In this document: one piece after another, positions 11,871 through 23,118 of the stretch
How positions within the stretch are numbered: position 1 is the first letter of the stretch
Layout: every line of letters starts with the position of its first letter
DNA from: Phaseolus vulgaris
Lineage: Eukaryota > Streptophyta > Magnoliopsida > Fabales > Fabaceae
DNA: 64,000 nucleotides
Assembly (NCBI RefSeq): GCF_000499845.2
Contig: NC_023755.2
Coordinates: 7,198,847 to 7,262,846, forward strand
Reading direction: 5' to 3'
Notes under the pieces: generated by a model
The model's database searches: none
Told to the model about the DNA's origin: nothing
The model's input: only the letters and a program-made list of their open reading frames with translations
Program-made: the position numbers and the translations under genes

Positions 11871-14800
11871 GGAGAAGAAGAAGAAGAAGGGGTTATTGGA
11901 TATATTGCAGAAGGAGAAGAACACCTTGGCCTTTCTTTCTCTTTAGATTTTGTTTTAATTTTTATTCCTTTCAGGGATTGCTTGTGAAAAAGAGAGTGTG
12001 TTTAAAAGTTTCAAAAAGTTTTGTAAAGATGAGTGAGAGAGTTGTTTTGTTGCAGAAGAGGAGAGAGGGAGAGAGGGAGAGAGAATTTCACATCATTTTT
12101 TAAATTATTATTATTATTTGCTTTAATTTTTGTTCAGAAATATTAAATGGGTTGCTTTGTGAACTAGGGTTTGAGAGGTGTGTAATAATGAGGGAGTGGG
12201 GTCCATCACACACACACACTGCATTCAATCTTTTAATTCTCTAATGTTGCTTCTCATGAAATTTATCAATAACTTATATACAACTTCTTTCTCTTGATTT
12301 TTTTATTTAATTAGTTAATAAATTTATAATTAAAAGTACTTTTTTTTATAATATCAGTTGCAGATAGTGTTACTATCAGTTATAACCACTGGGGTTCACT
12401 GCTTCTTACATTTTCAAACAATTTGGTTATGCTAAAAAAAAAATATTTTTCAAAATTTGTGTTTGTTTGAATAAAATAATGTAATTTTATTATGAAAAAA
12501 CAATGTGTCTGCCTTCTACAGAAGAAGTACATAGCATTGTAATGTAAATATGTATAAATTAAAAAGGAATTATGGAAGGTGAAAAAAGGAAAAGTGTATG
12601 AAGTATAATTAAATGAGTTGTCAATGTAATTTTTCCTTTAAAAAAGCATTAGACTAGCTTAATTATTTTGTAAATAACTTTAGTTTAAGATTGGCTTAAT
12701 GTTGGTCAAACATCAAAGCCGCAAAGAATAATTCCATTCCTAAAGTTGTGATTATTTAAAAAAAAAAGTCTTCATAATATCCAAAGTTTGGATGTGATTT
12801 TTTTTATTTGTAAAATTTGGTTCATGTGCCATTTTAAAATTCTTTTTAAGTTGCATAGAAAACTCACATCTTCACCTAATGTGAAGTCAAAATTAAAAAT
12901 AGGCATTTCTAAGCTTTGGTCATATGGCTAAAGATTTAAAGAAACAAGATGATGAGTAATAATGGTGAAAAAAAATATATGGTGATTTGTATGTGTTTGA
13001 ACACATAATTAGGAGAGAGGAAGAGAAGGTGGTAGCTGAATTTAACTATTGGAGAGTAAGAATGACACAAATAATGAGTAACATGCACATATATTGGGTT
13101 AATATTGGGTTAGGTGAGTAATATTTCTTAAGAAGTAACTTTAAAAAAAATGGTTAAAATCAATTAATAAAATGAATTGTGTACTTATTAAAAACATTAT
13201 CTAATGCAATGTTAATATGTGTGAGATTTCCAACACATTCATTCGCTTTCGCGTTTTGAAACGGTAAATTTGTATATGAAATTATATATTTATGGATGAT
13301 TCGATAGTAGGTGTTTTACTAAGTAAAAAAAAAAACTCTTATTAAGATGTACTCTAAACGATATTGATATCATTTTTTTTATCGATTTTAAGTCTAATTC
13401 AACTTTATCAAACCGACTCATAAATGAGATTTACATCTAATTATATAATATTTAATATATAATATTATTTATAATACAAAAGATTTAATAAGAAGAATAA
13501 GATGGTTAAGAGACAATTTATGTTCATAATTATTTTTGTAACATATTGGCAATAAATAAATTATAAGAAATATGGTTAAAAAAGTTATTTGTTTATCAAG
13601 TTTTGATTACTTGTTATACCAAGAAAGATTAATATGGGAGGAAAGATTAAAAAATTGTTCGAGTCCCGTGTAATTCTTTGTTTTGAATAAAAAAAAGTAT
13701 AATAATATTGTATTTAAGTTAAAGATCTTGTTTCCATCAAGTACGGTTTGAAGTCAACCTCTAGGTTATCCAACCTAATCTCCCTGGAATTGATTTTATA
13801 TATTGCATTACTAATATTCAATTTTCTTATATAATTTTCTTATATGTATATTGTATTATAAACATCACAGATAAAACATAGCCTTTTACTTATGAAAATA
13901 ATAATAATAATAATAATTTTATTTGAAGAAAATTAGTAAATATTTAGTACTAATAATATAATTATAAAAAATAAAGACTTTACTCATAATACGTAATATA
14001 TGAAAACAATGGCAAATGTTATATTTTTTAAGGCAAAATAAATATGTGATTATGGATTTTGGATCTTAAGTTGTTAGATGAATCACAACTTTAAATTCAA
14101 TGTCTTTTTATTGTATAATGTTTAGATTTTTTTCTTAAGAACTTTCTAGATATTTAGTTAGAAGTTTAGTATAATAATACATATATAATTAATTTGTAAT
14201 GGATGTTGTGGGAAAAAAAAATCTATTTGGACCAAACTGCTTCACTTTTATATTATTCCGATTCATTAAAAGTTTATTTACTTAAATTTAATTTTTATTT
14301 TATTTTTTAAAATTAGATTTCCAGTTTATTTATACAGACTTAAAAAAATTAGAAAATTGGAATATTACATTCAACTTAAAAGGAGATTAGAAACACATTC
14401 CATCTATCTTCTCTTTCCTTTTTTTTTTCATTGATCTCTAAATTGTGATATAAATCAAAATTCATAATGGAAAGGTAAATTCAATTACAAAGCATAATAT
14501 CAATTTTTTTTTAATGTTTTTTTTTTGCATTTATGTTTTTTTTCTCGTTTCTTCGATATTAATTTACATTTGATATTAATCTTCAATTTCCAGTAGTCGA
14601 AGTCATATAATATTATGTTAAAGTATAACTACAAAAAGGGGATTGAACGTGTAAGACCAACATCATTGATTTTACTCATTAATTCTATTCACAAGAATGT
14701 TGAATGGTTTAAGGTCTGAGTGCATAATAGGTTATGGCTTGATTTGGTGAGGCAAAATGAAGTGACAATCTTAGTAGATATTTGGAATCATTTCTTCCAA

Positions 14801-15320
14801 TACAATATATCTTTTCATATGCCATTATCTGGGTATTCATACAGAGGATATCAAAAGTGCATAGTAGCATTTAACATTTGAACACAATCAATTGATGTCC
14901 ATAACTATTATATCACATACATATTGTTCGACTTTATGTCAATTTTATACCGATTTCATATGTTCTAATATAATTTGTTGTCTTATTATTTTTAAAATGT
15001 GATTAGAGGATAAGAAACAAGAATAAGGATTGATTAAGGTTGAAATTCTCTTGTGCATATTAATAAGAGTGTGTAGAGATACAATGACATTATTGAGGTA
15101 GTAAAACAAGGTCCTTAAAAAATTAGTGAGATTGTCTCCAAGCGTTGCAAAGATTAAGAATTCTTTAATCACCTTCATATATACAATGGTTGAGTCCTAC
15201 TATGACAACAAAGAAAAGAAAAAATGGTAGGACTTTAGTTTTCAAGCTTTTAGTATTTAACTTGATGTTTGAAATAACTTTTTGGGTTTAATGTCCAGTT
15301 TGGCGTTGAACACGTAAAGG
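11871..15320. other. AT-rich intergenic sequence with decayed repeats
   Basis: No gene was found. It contains a GA-rich microsatellite (about 12055-12082), a CA run near 12207-12220 and an (AAT)n run at about 13893-13918. There are also two decayed TRIM-LTR pieces: an end fragment at 13206-13236 (GAGATTTCCAACACA) and a start-to-middle fragment at about 13365-13470. Open frames are short and without recognisable motifs. Confidence 0.55.
13206..13470 (-). mobile_element. Decayed TRIM-like element
   Basis: The plus strand has an LTR-end fragment (GAGATTTCCAACACA) at 13206-13236. At about 13365-13470 is the other part of the LTR (TTTTAAGTCTAATTCAAC, then a CCGACTCATAA block and an AGATTTACATC block). 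Order and spacing match the LTR-spacer-LTR layout seen at 1976-2177. Both pieces are diverged. Confidence 0.4.
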
Positions 15321-15321
15321 C

Positions 15322-15326
15322 TACAT
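15322..15326. repeat. Target site duplication TACAT, left
   Basis: Matches TACAT at 16378-16382 exactly; together they bracket the solo LTR. Confidence 0.85.
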
Positions 15327-16377
15327 TGTTGAACAAGGCTTTGATGTCTCCAAATCTCTATGGATTGCTTGAAGGCTGGAGGTCGCTTGTGTGTGTGTTC
15401 TAAGTAGTTTGAATTGTAAATCCACTCTTAGTTAGGATTCAAAGATGGTTTAGATCAAATCCTTTTGAAAAAGAAGTGGAAAAACAACCAGTTGTTTTAT
15501 CGTTTCAATCGGTTGTTTGACACTTAGTGTTTTTGAAACAAGTTTGACAAAGCTTAAATTAGTTGACTTTACTATCAAGCCAATTCAATCGGTTGTTTCG
15601 ACAATTCAACCGATTGTTTTTTGAAAATCCTTAACAAAATCTGTTAAGTTTGGTAAATTTGTTTTAAATGATTCAAAACTGTTTTGGTTCCTTCATTAAA
15701 TGCTTTTAACTACCTTTTGGAGTTTAAATAGTTTGTTTTACGCTCCTGGTAGTGATGATATGAGATTAGTCTTTTGAAAACAGTTTTTGCTTCAAGATTT
15801 ACATCAAGCTTTGATTGAACTTGCTAAGAGTGGAATATGACTGTTGTGTAAGCTTTTGTGATTCAATCTATATCAAGTGTGATCATTCCTTATTCTCTCT
15901 TGATCTGTATTTCTATAAAGAACTGTGATTCACAGAGTCAGAGGTTGTTCTGATACGTGGTGTGGTGAATTTCCAAAGGAAGTGTGTGTTCTTAAGGGGT
16001 TCAAGATCACTTCTTTGGTGTGTGTGTGGTTGTAATATGTGGTTGATTACATAGTGGAATACCCAGTGGTTTCTGGGGACTAGATGTAGCTCTTGGTGTA
16101 AGAGTGAACCAATATAATTTTTTTTGTGGATTCTCTCTTTCCTTTATCTCAATTATATCTGTTTTAAGTTGTTCTTATAAACTACTGATAAAAACAACCG
16201 GTTGAATCGCAAAAACAACTGATTAATTTTCTGGAAATCAACTAAAACAATTTTGTAACTTGAGCATTTTCATTCCTTTAGCTTTGATTCTTCATTGGAT
16301 TTCTCTATACCTTCAAAGTTTGTGAAAAACTTTTAAAAACAATTCACCCCAAATTTTTTAGGCCTACAATACTAACA
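15327..16377 (+). mobile_element. Solo LTR, family 1 (copy a), with perfect target duplication
   Basis: The element begins TGTTGAACAAGG and ends ATACTAACA, the TG..CA borders of an LTR. It is flanked by a perfect 5-bp duplication, TACAT, at 15322-15326 and 16378-16382. No internal retrotransposon region exists on either side, so this is a solo LTR left by recombination between the two LTRs of one element. The body contains repeated short motifs around CAATCGGTTGTTT and ends in an AATTCACCCC block just before the border. From memory that resembles the large Copia elements of the SIRE/Maximus type in legumes, so that assignment is inference. Copies b and c lie at 45331 and 47068. Confidence 0.88.
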
Positions 16378-16382
16378 TACAT

Positions 16383-17569
16383 AATTGAAAGACTAGAAGT
16401 TTCACCTTTATCCTTGTCATATGAGAATATCATTTTACATAGTTGTGTGTTGCAAGGTACAATTTTCTTTATTTCATTTTAATTATTATTAAGTGATTAC
16501 CATAACTTTCTTTATAAGAAGAAAAACATTTACTAGAAAATGTTAATAAGTAAGAGAACTGTCTCTTCTAGCAAGATGACATCCTTTAGTTTCCTCACCC
16601 TTTAGTGAATAATGAAATTTAAACCATTGACAAAATTTATTTATTTTTTATCTGTGAACCCACATACACTTATTTTATCTTCATTGTTAGTTATAATTTT
16701 TTATTTAATAGAAAAAAAAGCACATGTATTCACACACACAATTAATTCCTTAAGTTTTTTTTTGTCAAAAAAAAAAACTTGAAGATATTATCCAATGTCC
16801 TATCCACTTATATATTGACTACACATGTTCTCTATTTTCACCACCAATCTTAATTTCCAATACGGCATGATAATATAAAAATCATTCAAATATATTTTGA
16901 AAAATATTAAAGCAATCTACATATTGTTTTAATAGGTAAGGAAAAATATTTAATAGTTTTTTTTATGCTTTTATATTTTGTGTTCATGATTAAGGAAGTA
17001 AGAAATATTATGATTTATTAATTTATATTTTTTTTATGATTTGAAGAGCTTCAATATGTTGATCAAAGTATGTTGATGTTCCAATTATGTTATAATGTTA
17101 TAATTAAATATGTACTAAGTAACGATAAGTTTCTCATTTCTTATAAAGTTGGTTTCTCAACAAGATGTTGGTAGATTAATCATCATTCCTCTTAAATGGT
17201 ATATTTTCTTGATGACCACAACCTGATTTCTTTGAGGTTGAGATGTTAAGATTCACCCATGATTCTAGATCATAAGAAGTAAATAAGTTAACTTTTCTTT
17301 GATAAATTTTTTTATTTATGGTATTGCACGAAATTGGACTTCTTAGTCTTTATAAGCATGAAGTCTTGTGGAGGATATGCAAATATCCAAGTTATGTGAA
17401 AAATGATAGAGTCTTCCCCCCACAAAAATGCATGCCATAAGAAAATGGTCAATATGTCTTCATACTATATTATCTATATTTGGAAAACATTAACGATTAT
17501 TATATGGACATTTACATAATCTTAATTTTTATTAGTGGATATTATATGGAGCACATTTAATTTTGTATG
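16383..17569. other. AT-rich intergenic sequence
   Basis: No gene, transposon protein motif or clear repeat was recognised. Confidence 0.55.
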
Positions 17570-18617
17570 CTTTGTACAATATGCACTTTAACCATGAACT
17601 GGTGCAAAAGACTATGCTACCTAGGAAGATAAGAATTGTTAGTTATTAAGGACATTATGTAAGGATAAAATGCATTAAATACACCATGCATTTTCAAGCT
17701 TGAGTGACAAAGAGAAATCATCAAAAGAACTAAAGTTGCTTAACAGATATAATCAATCTCTCAATGGTTATCTTCTTCTAGCACCTATATAATGCCTATA
17801 ATTAAGAAGAAGAAGGAGATAGTAGAGGAGATATCATGCCAAATTGCTAATAAGATAAAGAACATTCGTCAAAGCTTTAGAAGAATGATCCTAGAGCCCA
17901 AAGCAGAAACACTACTATCATTATGGATAAAAAATTATTATAAGAACACTAAAAGTCTTCATTCAAACACATAGGAGAGAGAATGTTTACATATTGTACA
18001 CATCGAAAGATGCAACCCCTTTCTCAAGTGAAAGAACATTTGAACTAGGATAGAAAACATAAAATCTTGTATTTGTCGTCTAACACAATCCTTCCTAGTG
18101 ATCAGACCCAATGATTTGTTAATCATTGAAACACCCAACTTTTAAACTTTATCCATGAGCGGTTGTTTGGCAAATACTTCTCAAGGGAATAATCAGGAGT
18201 GACTAATGCCCAAGGAGTGCTCATTAAGCTAGGAATGACTTGGGAAATAATACTCATTGAGCCAAGAGTAACTTGGGAAAGAATACTCGTAAAGTCAGGT
18301 GTGGGTTGGAAAAGAATACTCTGGTGTACTTCGCAACATTAGTCTTCCTAGTTGTACTTGACTTGTTAGTCAAGAATTGGATGTAGTCTAGGAACATGCA
18401 AACATTATAAATTACTGTGAATATTTTCTCTTTTCCTTGTCTCCTTTGTATTGCATGTTATCATTAATTGTACAAACCCATGAAGAAGAGATAATGTATG
18501 AATACATACTAAATGCTTCACCAAAATGTGTTTAAAACTAGGTCTTTGATTAGCATATGTATTAATTGGTCAGACGCAAGAACTATGTTTTGATCACTTG
18601 GTAAATCAAACACGCAA

Positions 18618-18622
18618 ATATG
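18618..18622. repeat. Target site duplication ATATG, left
   Basis: Identical to ATATG at 21129-21133; the pair brackets the Copia element exactly. Confidence 0.9.
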
Positions 18623-18893
18623 TGATGGGAAAAATGCACGTGGAAGCAACATACAATCACGAATCAACTGTAGAAAAATAAACGACACAAGATTTAACGT
18701 GGTTCGGTCGCCAACTGCAACCTACATCCACACGAACAACTATTAGGTTTTCATTCTATCCTATTGCACACCAATTACAAGTACAATGACCTCTTTAAAT
18801 AGAGATTATAAAAGGGACACAATGATTAAGCCCACCCACTAAACATGGTGCCTAGTCAGCCCAACCCAATTGGTACTGGCTTCATACCCAACA
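18623..18893 (-). repeat. 3' LTR of the Copia element
   Basis: A 271-bp direct repeat of 20857-21128. On the minus strand it begins TGTTGGGTATGAAGCC and ends in CATCA. Confidence 0.9.
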
Positions 18894-19048
18894 ATCTCCC
18901 ATTTGAAGCCACGGAACAATGTTCACCTGCGCTTCAACTGTGTACATGGTGTCTTGTCAGCCCAACCCACTTGGTCTTGACTTCATACCCAAAATCTCCC
19001 ACTTGAAGTCACGGAACAATGTTAACCTGCGTTTCAACTGTGTACATG
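18844..19048 (-). repeat. Tandem duplication across the polypurine tract / 3' LTR border
   Basis: A block of about 99 bp beginning ACATGGTGCCTAGTCAGCCC at 18844 is repeated, diverged, from 18943 (ACATGGTGTCTTGTCAGCCC). Each copy holds the end of the LTR, a polypurine-like tract and the following CACGGAACAATGTT block. The inner copy is therefore a decoy LTR-end plus polypurine tract. Confidence 0.8.
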
Positions 19049-19502
19049 TACTTCTGTAATCTGTCGACGAAACTCAATGTTCCACCTCTAGTTGCCACCA
19101 ACCTTCTTAATCATTTTGAAGACTTCGTTAAAACTCCCATGAGTTTCAACACGTCAGTCACTGACCCGTTCTCTGTTCCTACCGACTCCCACTTACAGGA
19201 ACTGTCGGATCCTGGAACAACCTGAGAACAAACACTCTTCATATTGAACAAGAAATTTTCTGGAGAAGTTTCAACTGCTAGAATACTGGTTCTCCTAACC
19301 CACTGTTGTTTAGGAACCTCAGCTGAAGCAGAACCCGTGCTCCCACTGCCACAAGTACCTCTGACTGGTCTACCTGAACCTTTCCATGCTTGTTCATCCT
19401 GAATCTGACCTGTGGCTCTAGGTTTCTCTCTTGTAAAGACAACCCTCTTCTACCCACGAGATTCTGTGAACCGAACTTTGTTTATCTTCTGAACTGGGAT
19501 GG

Positions 19503-19853
19503 TCACTCCCTCAGACACGGTAATCCGACTATATACAACGAACCTCTCTTTCTTCCGCAGGCCATGAGAAGATTTCCTTTGACGATCTTCCACTGCTGAT
19601 TTCCGAACTTCACTTCATGTCCTTGTTTGTCCAACTGCCTAACAAAAATCAAACTTTTCGTCAAGTTTGGAACAACTCTGACATGCTTCAAAGTCCAAAA
19701 ACCAACTGGTGTCTTCAATACTATGTCACTCATGCCCGTAACATCAAGAGTTTTGTTGTCCGCTAGTCTTACCTTTCCAAAGTCTCCAATAACTAGATTC
19801 TGCAATGCTTCAGAATCCATGACCCAGGAATACACACTGCTACCACGCAACAT
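19503..19853 (-). pseudogene. Copia protease / pre-integrase fragment
   Basis: A minus-strand open stretch of about 116 codons. Near its start it has the WVMDSEA motif, where an active Copia aspartic protease has a D-S/T-G triad. Here the glycine position reads E, so the site looks inactive. It then has a LADNKTLDVTGMSDI stretch and a HVRVVPNLTKSLIFVRQLD stretch typical of the region after protease. It lies downstream of gag in the same element, separated by a stop and frame change. No integrase core follows, so it ends as a relic. Confidence 0.8.
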
Positions 19854-19894
19854 ACTAAAAGGTCCTCGTCCGCGAAGTCTTCTGTAATGTTGAC

Positions 19895-20369
19895 TTATTT
19901 ATCATTTGGGCATTGATTCCTGAAATGCCACACCTCCTTGCAGTTCCAACATGTTACACTTGAGCAATCCCGAGTCTTTGACTGACTTCTTCTTTTGTTC
20001 TTGCTCCCACTATCTTTGATATTTCTCTTACCTCTGATGACATACAGCGATTCACTAGATAATTCCCCAGAACTTCTTCTTCGGACATCCTTGCCAAGAA
20101 TGAGATCACGAATCTTCTCAAAAGTGAATCCATCGGATTCTGCTAAACTGGTAACTGCGGTAACTGTTCCGGACCAACTGTCAAGCAAAGACAATAGCAA
20201 TAGTAAAGCTTGAACTTCATCATCGAACTTAATGCCCACTGACGTAAGTTTGGCTAAGATCATATTGATGTGCTCAGTAACTGAACTCGCAAATCCTCAA
20301 TTTGCATTTTCCACCAACTGAAATTTGTACCATCGAATTTTCAATTCGGAACTTCCCGTCTTCTGCCAT
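19895..20369 (-). pseudogene. Copia gag fragment with CCHC zinc knuckle
   Basis: From 20263 leftward the minus strand is open for 122 codons. It carries UBN2-type gag sequence and, near the end, a nucleic-acid-binding knuckle CWNCKEVWHFRNQC, which fits Cx2Cx4Hx4C. A probable gag ATG lies at 20369 (MAEDGKFRIE), but the frame shifts within about 15 codons and the middle of gag is deleted before 20263. The stop at 19895 directly precedes the protease-like piece. A functional gag is unlikely. Confidence 0.8.
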
Positions 20370-20642
20370 CTCAAACGACTAGTCGAGATACTCGGTACAA
20401 CTAATTCCAGATCTTGGCAATCTTGTTTTTTAAATCAAGATCACAAAAATTGCACCACCCAAAATCAGTCACCAACAGACCTGGTCGCAGTCCCAATGCA
20501 CTGGCACTTCGCCGCACTGGACCGCAACTGCCAGGACGCACACCACTGCTGTTCGCGCTCTGCACCACCACTGTCGCTGGTCACCGTCGTCGCACTACAC
20601 TCTGTGCCGTCTCAGACCACCACACCTGCAGAACGCACATGC

Positions 20643-20780
20643 AACCCTAACTTTGGGATGTCGTTGCCGCCCCTGTAAAACCCTAGTTTGGGATGTCATT
20701 GCAGCCCCTGCGAAACCTTAGCTTTGGGACGTTGTTGCCGCCTCTGTGAAACCCTAACTTTGGGACGCTACTACAGCCAC
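20643..20780 (-). repeat. 36-bp tandem repeats in the Copia leader
   Basis: Roughly four units start at 20643, 20679, 20714 and 20750, each built on AACCCTAACTTTGGGA plus a GTTGCCGCCCCTGT-type tail. They lie between the primer-binding site and gag, that is, in the untranslated leader. They are much more GC-rich than the surroundings. Confidence 0.85.
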
Positions 20781-20841
20781 AATTTTCATGTCTCGTCGAT
20801 TAATTCTGCTGATCGGATTTCTAGTGTGTAAACGAACCAAA

Positions 20842-20854
20842 GCTCTTGATACCA
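20842..20854 (-). promoter_or_regulatory. Primer-binding site (initiator-Met tRNA)
   Basis: The minus strand reads TGGTATCAAGAGC directly inside the 5' LTR. It matches the common plant Copia site TGGTATCAGAGC except for one extra A. Confidence 0.85.
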
Positions 20855-20856
20855 CT

Positions 20857-21128
20857 TGATGGGGAAAAACACACGCGGAAGCAACACACAATCACGAATC
20901 AACTGCAGAAAAATAAACGACACACGATTTAACGTGGTTCGGTCGCCAATTGCAACCTACATCCACACGGGCAACTATTAGGTTTTCATTCTATCCTGTT
21001 GCACACCAATTACAAGTACAATGATCTCTTTAAATAAAGATTATAAAATGGACACAATGATTAAGCCCACCCACTAAACATGGTGCCTAGTCAGCCCAAC
21101 CCAATTGGTCATGGCTTCATACCCAACA
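20857..21128 (-). repeat. 5' LTR of the Copia element
   Basis: A direct repeat of 18623-18893. The border TG (plus strand TGATGG) is at 20857 and the terminal ACA at 21126-21128. The flanking ATATG duplicate follows at once. Confidence 0.9.
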
Positions 21129-23118
21129 ATATGACAATCAAGTGATTAAGTTGAGTTACAAAATTTGCATATGATATGATTATTTAAAATATATTAATTG
21201 AGGATAAAACAAACTTTCAAATATGTTTGTCTGACCATAGTTGTTATGAGATGCTAAGGATACACCTTTTGTCTTTTATCAGACAAAACTTATTGAAAAA
21301 TATTATGAAAATATTTATGTTTTAAGTCTATCTTTTTAAAAAATCAATTTATGTCAGACGTTCATAAACTGTAATATATCAATTTGTTGCATCTGACCAA
21401 ATATATTAGACGAAAATGGTACAGTCCGATTAGTTTATAAACTAAAATACCGTATGAAAAACATCTTTTAGTTGATATTTGCAAAAATATTTTAAATTTA
21501 AGTAAATCACAATTAAATCATCCTTTCTTTTGATATCTTTGTTTTCACACAATTTAACCATCATTTCTTGTGATTTCCCTGATTTCACACAATTCAACCA
21601 TCATTTCTTGAGTTTTGACCTGATTTCACACCAATTAATTATGATATTTTCTCAACTTGGTGGAAAAGTGGTTTCCTAGATTCCACTAATGAAAGAACAT
21701 TGCAAAGACCCTCTTATTTTCGATGAAGTATGGACAAAGGTATGGTGAATGGACTCATTCCTTTGATTGTAGTCAACCCTCATCCTTTATGTATATTGGG
21801 GTTTAAAGGGTTGAGCTAGTCGCGAGCAACTAGGCCTCTTAGGTTCCTCCTTTTGGTATTCAATATTGAGAGGGTGAGAATTATTTTGTCTTTCCTCCAA
21901 CTTTCTCCTTGTTTATGCATTTTCCAACTTCAGTGTGTTCATCTCCTATATGCTTCTCTGTCTCAAGTTTTCCCACTTTGTCCTAAGTTTGACCAACATT
22001 GTTGTCTTATTTACATGATTTTCTTACACCTCATGATTTTTCTCTCTCTCTTGGTCATGTTTCTCACTGATACTATGTGATTTGGGAGAATTAAACTTGA
22101 CCTTGTGGTGAATGTCAAATATTCTCATGATACGAAAGTCTTTCTATTCTACTATACTCCTAGATGTTTTCCTCCAAAACCTTCTAACGCATGTCCAAAA
22201 TGTGAGTGTGCCTACAAAGACACTCTAATAATGACTGCATTTATAGATTTTTGATGGACTTTAATATGAATGAACCTTAATTAAGTGTCCTAATTACATT
22301 ATCATGTGATTAGTACTCTAAAAATACAACATCTTTTACTAATTATAATTTTATTAAGAGACTAAAACGTTAATCCTTTTAATGAATGTATGTTTCAATC
22401 TCAATCCATGTTGAAACCTTAATCCTTCTAATAAATTCTTTAATATCGATCCACAACTATCACTAACTACAAATTCTAATTTGAGATAGGATACGAGGTT
22501 AAGAAAAAATATTACTTATATTATAATAAAATAATTATGAATATATATATACTTTCTCTGTTAGTTTCCTATTTTTTCATAACTTACTTATGTGTCTCTT
22601 TATTTATTTTTCAATATTCCTTTTGATTCTATATTTATAAGAAATCATTTTATTAAGTTAGTTATCTAAAAGTAACTTTATCAAAAAAAAAATTGTTACA
22701 AAATTTTATCAAGTGTTTTTATTAGTCTGAACAATAAAATTTATAAAATACTATATAAATATTGATTTATTATTCAAAAATCTAAAATCATCTCACATGG
22801 ATCAACATAGTTCAAAATGCAATGACCATAATGATCTCTAAAAACACCACATAATATGAGGTTGTCATAAGAACTTTTTTGCTTGACATATGTTGTTGAA
22901 TTTTTTGTGTAGTGGTTTGAACATAGTTAGTTTCAAGAATTTTGAAAATGTTATGATATGATTCTACAAGCAATATAAAAGTTAATAAAAAATATTAAAA
23001 CATAATAACATTTAGAACCTTTCAAATAAGTCAACAAGCCACACCAAACACTATCTCATCACAACTTATAAAATTTAACACAACTAAGAAATCAATATCA
23101 AAATAATTAGAGGTTCCT

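Larger units (their letters stand above)
18623..21128 (-). mobile_element. Non-autonomous Copia-type LTR retrotransposon, complete ends
   Basis: A 2506-bp element with two LTRs (18623-18893 and 20857-21128), TG..CA borders and a perfect 5-bp target duplication, ATATG. It is read on the minus strand, so the right LTR is the 5' LTR. Directly inside it is a primer-binding site for initiator-Met tRNA. A purine-rich stretch (AAATGGGAGAT) directly precedes the left LTR. Between lie a tandem-repeat leader, a shortened gag and a protease-like piece. Integrase, reverse transcriptase and RNase H are absent, so movement would have needed enzymes from another element. Aligned by eye, the LTRs differ by about 15 substitutions and one indel in 271 bp (about 5-6%), a moderately old insertion. 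Confidence 0.92.
17570..23118. repeat. Duplicated segment, copy A (interrupted by a Copia element)
   Basis: Starting at CTTTGTACAATATGCACTTT, this stretch matches 26818-30490 in the same orientation, block after block, to a shared AAATTTAACACAA tail. Once the 2.5 kb Copia insertion at 18618-21133 is removed, about 3.0 kb remains. A CACCTATATAA promoter-like box near 17781-17791 and three diverged direct repeats of an ACTTGGGAAAGAATACTC-type motif (about 18220-18325) suggest that the left part began as an LTR. A 60-codon frame at 17792-17974 is not preserved in copy B and is not counted as a gene. Confidence 0.8.

Noticed and set aside
18220..18325. Three spaced direct repeats that might suggest a CRISPR-like or regulatory array
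   Set aside because: Units are diverged, unevenly spaced and shared with the duplicate at 27.4-27.6 kb. They are LTR-type subrepeats in plant nuclear DNA.
19390..20678. Several plus-strand frames (for example 19390-19599, 19627-19887, 20325-20678)
   Set aside because: They are antisense shadows of the minus-strand Copia gag/protease relic and of its GC-rich leader.
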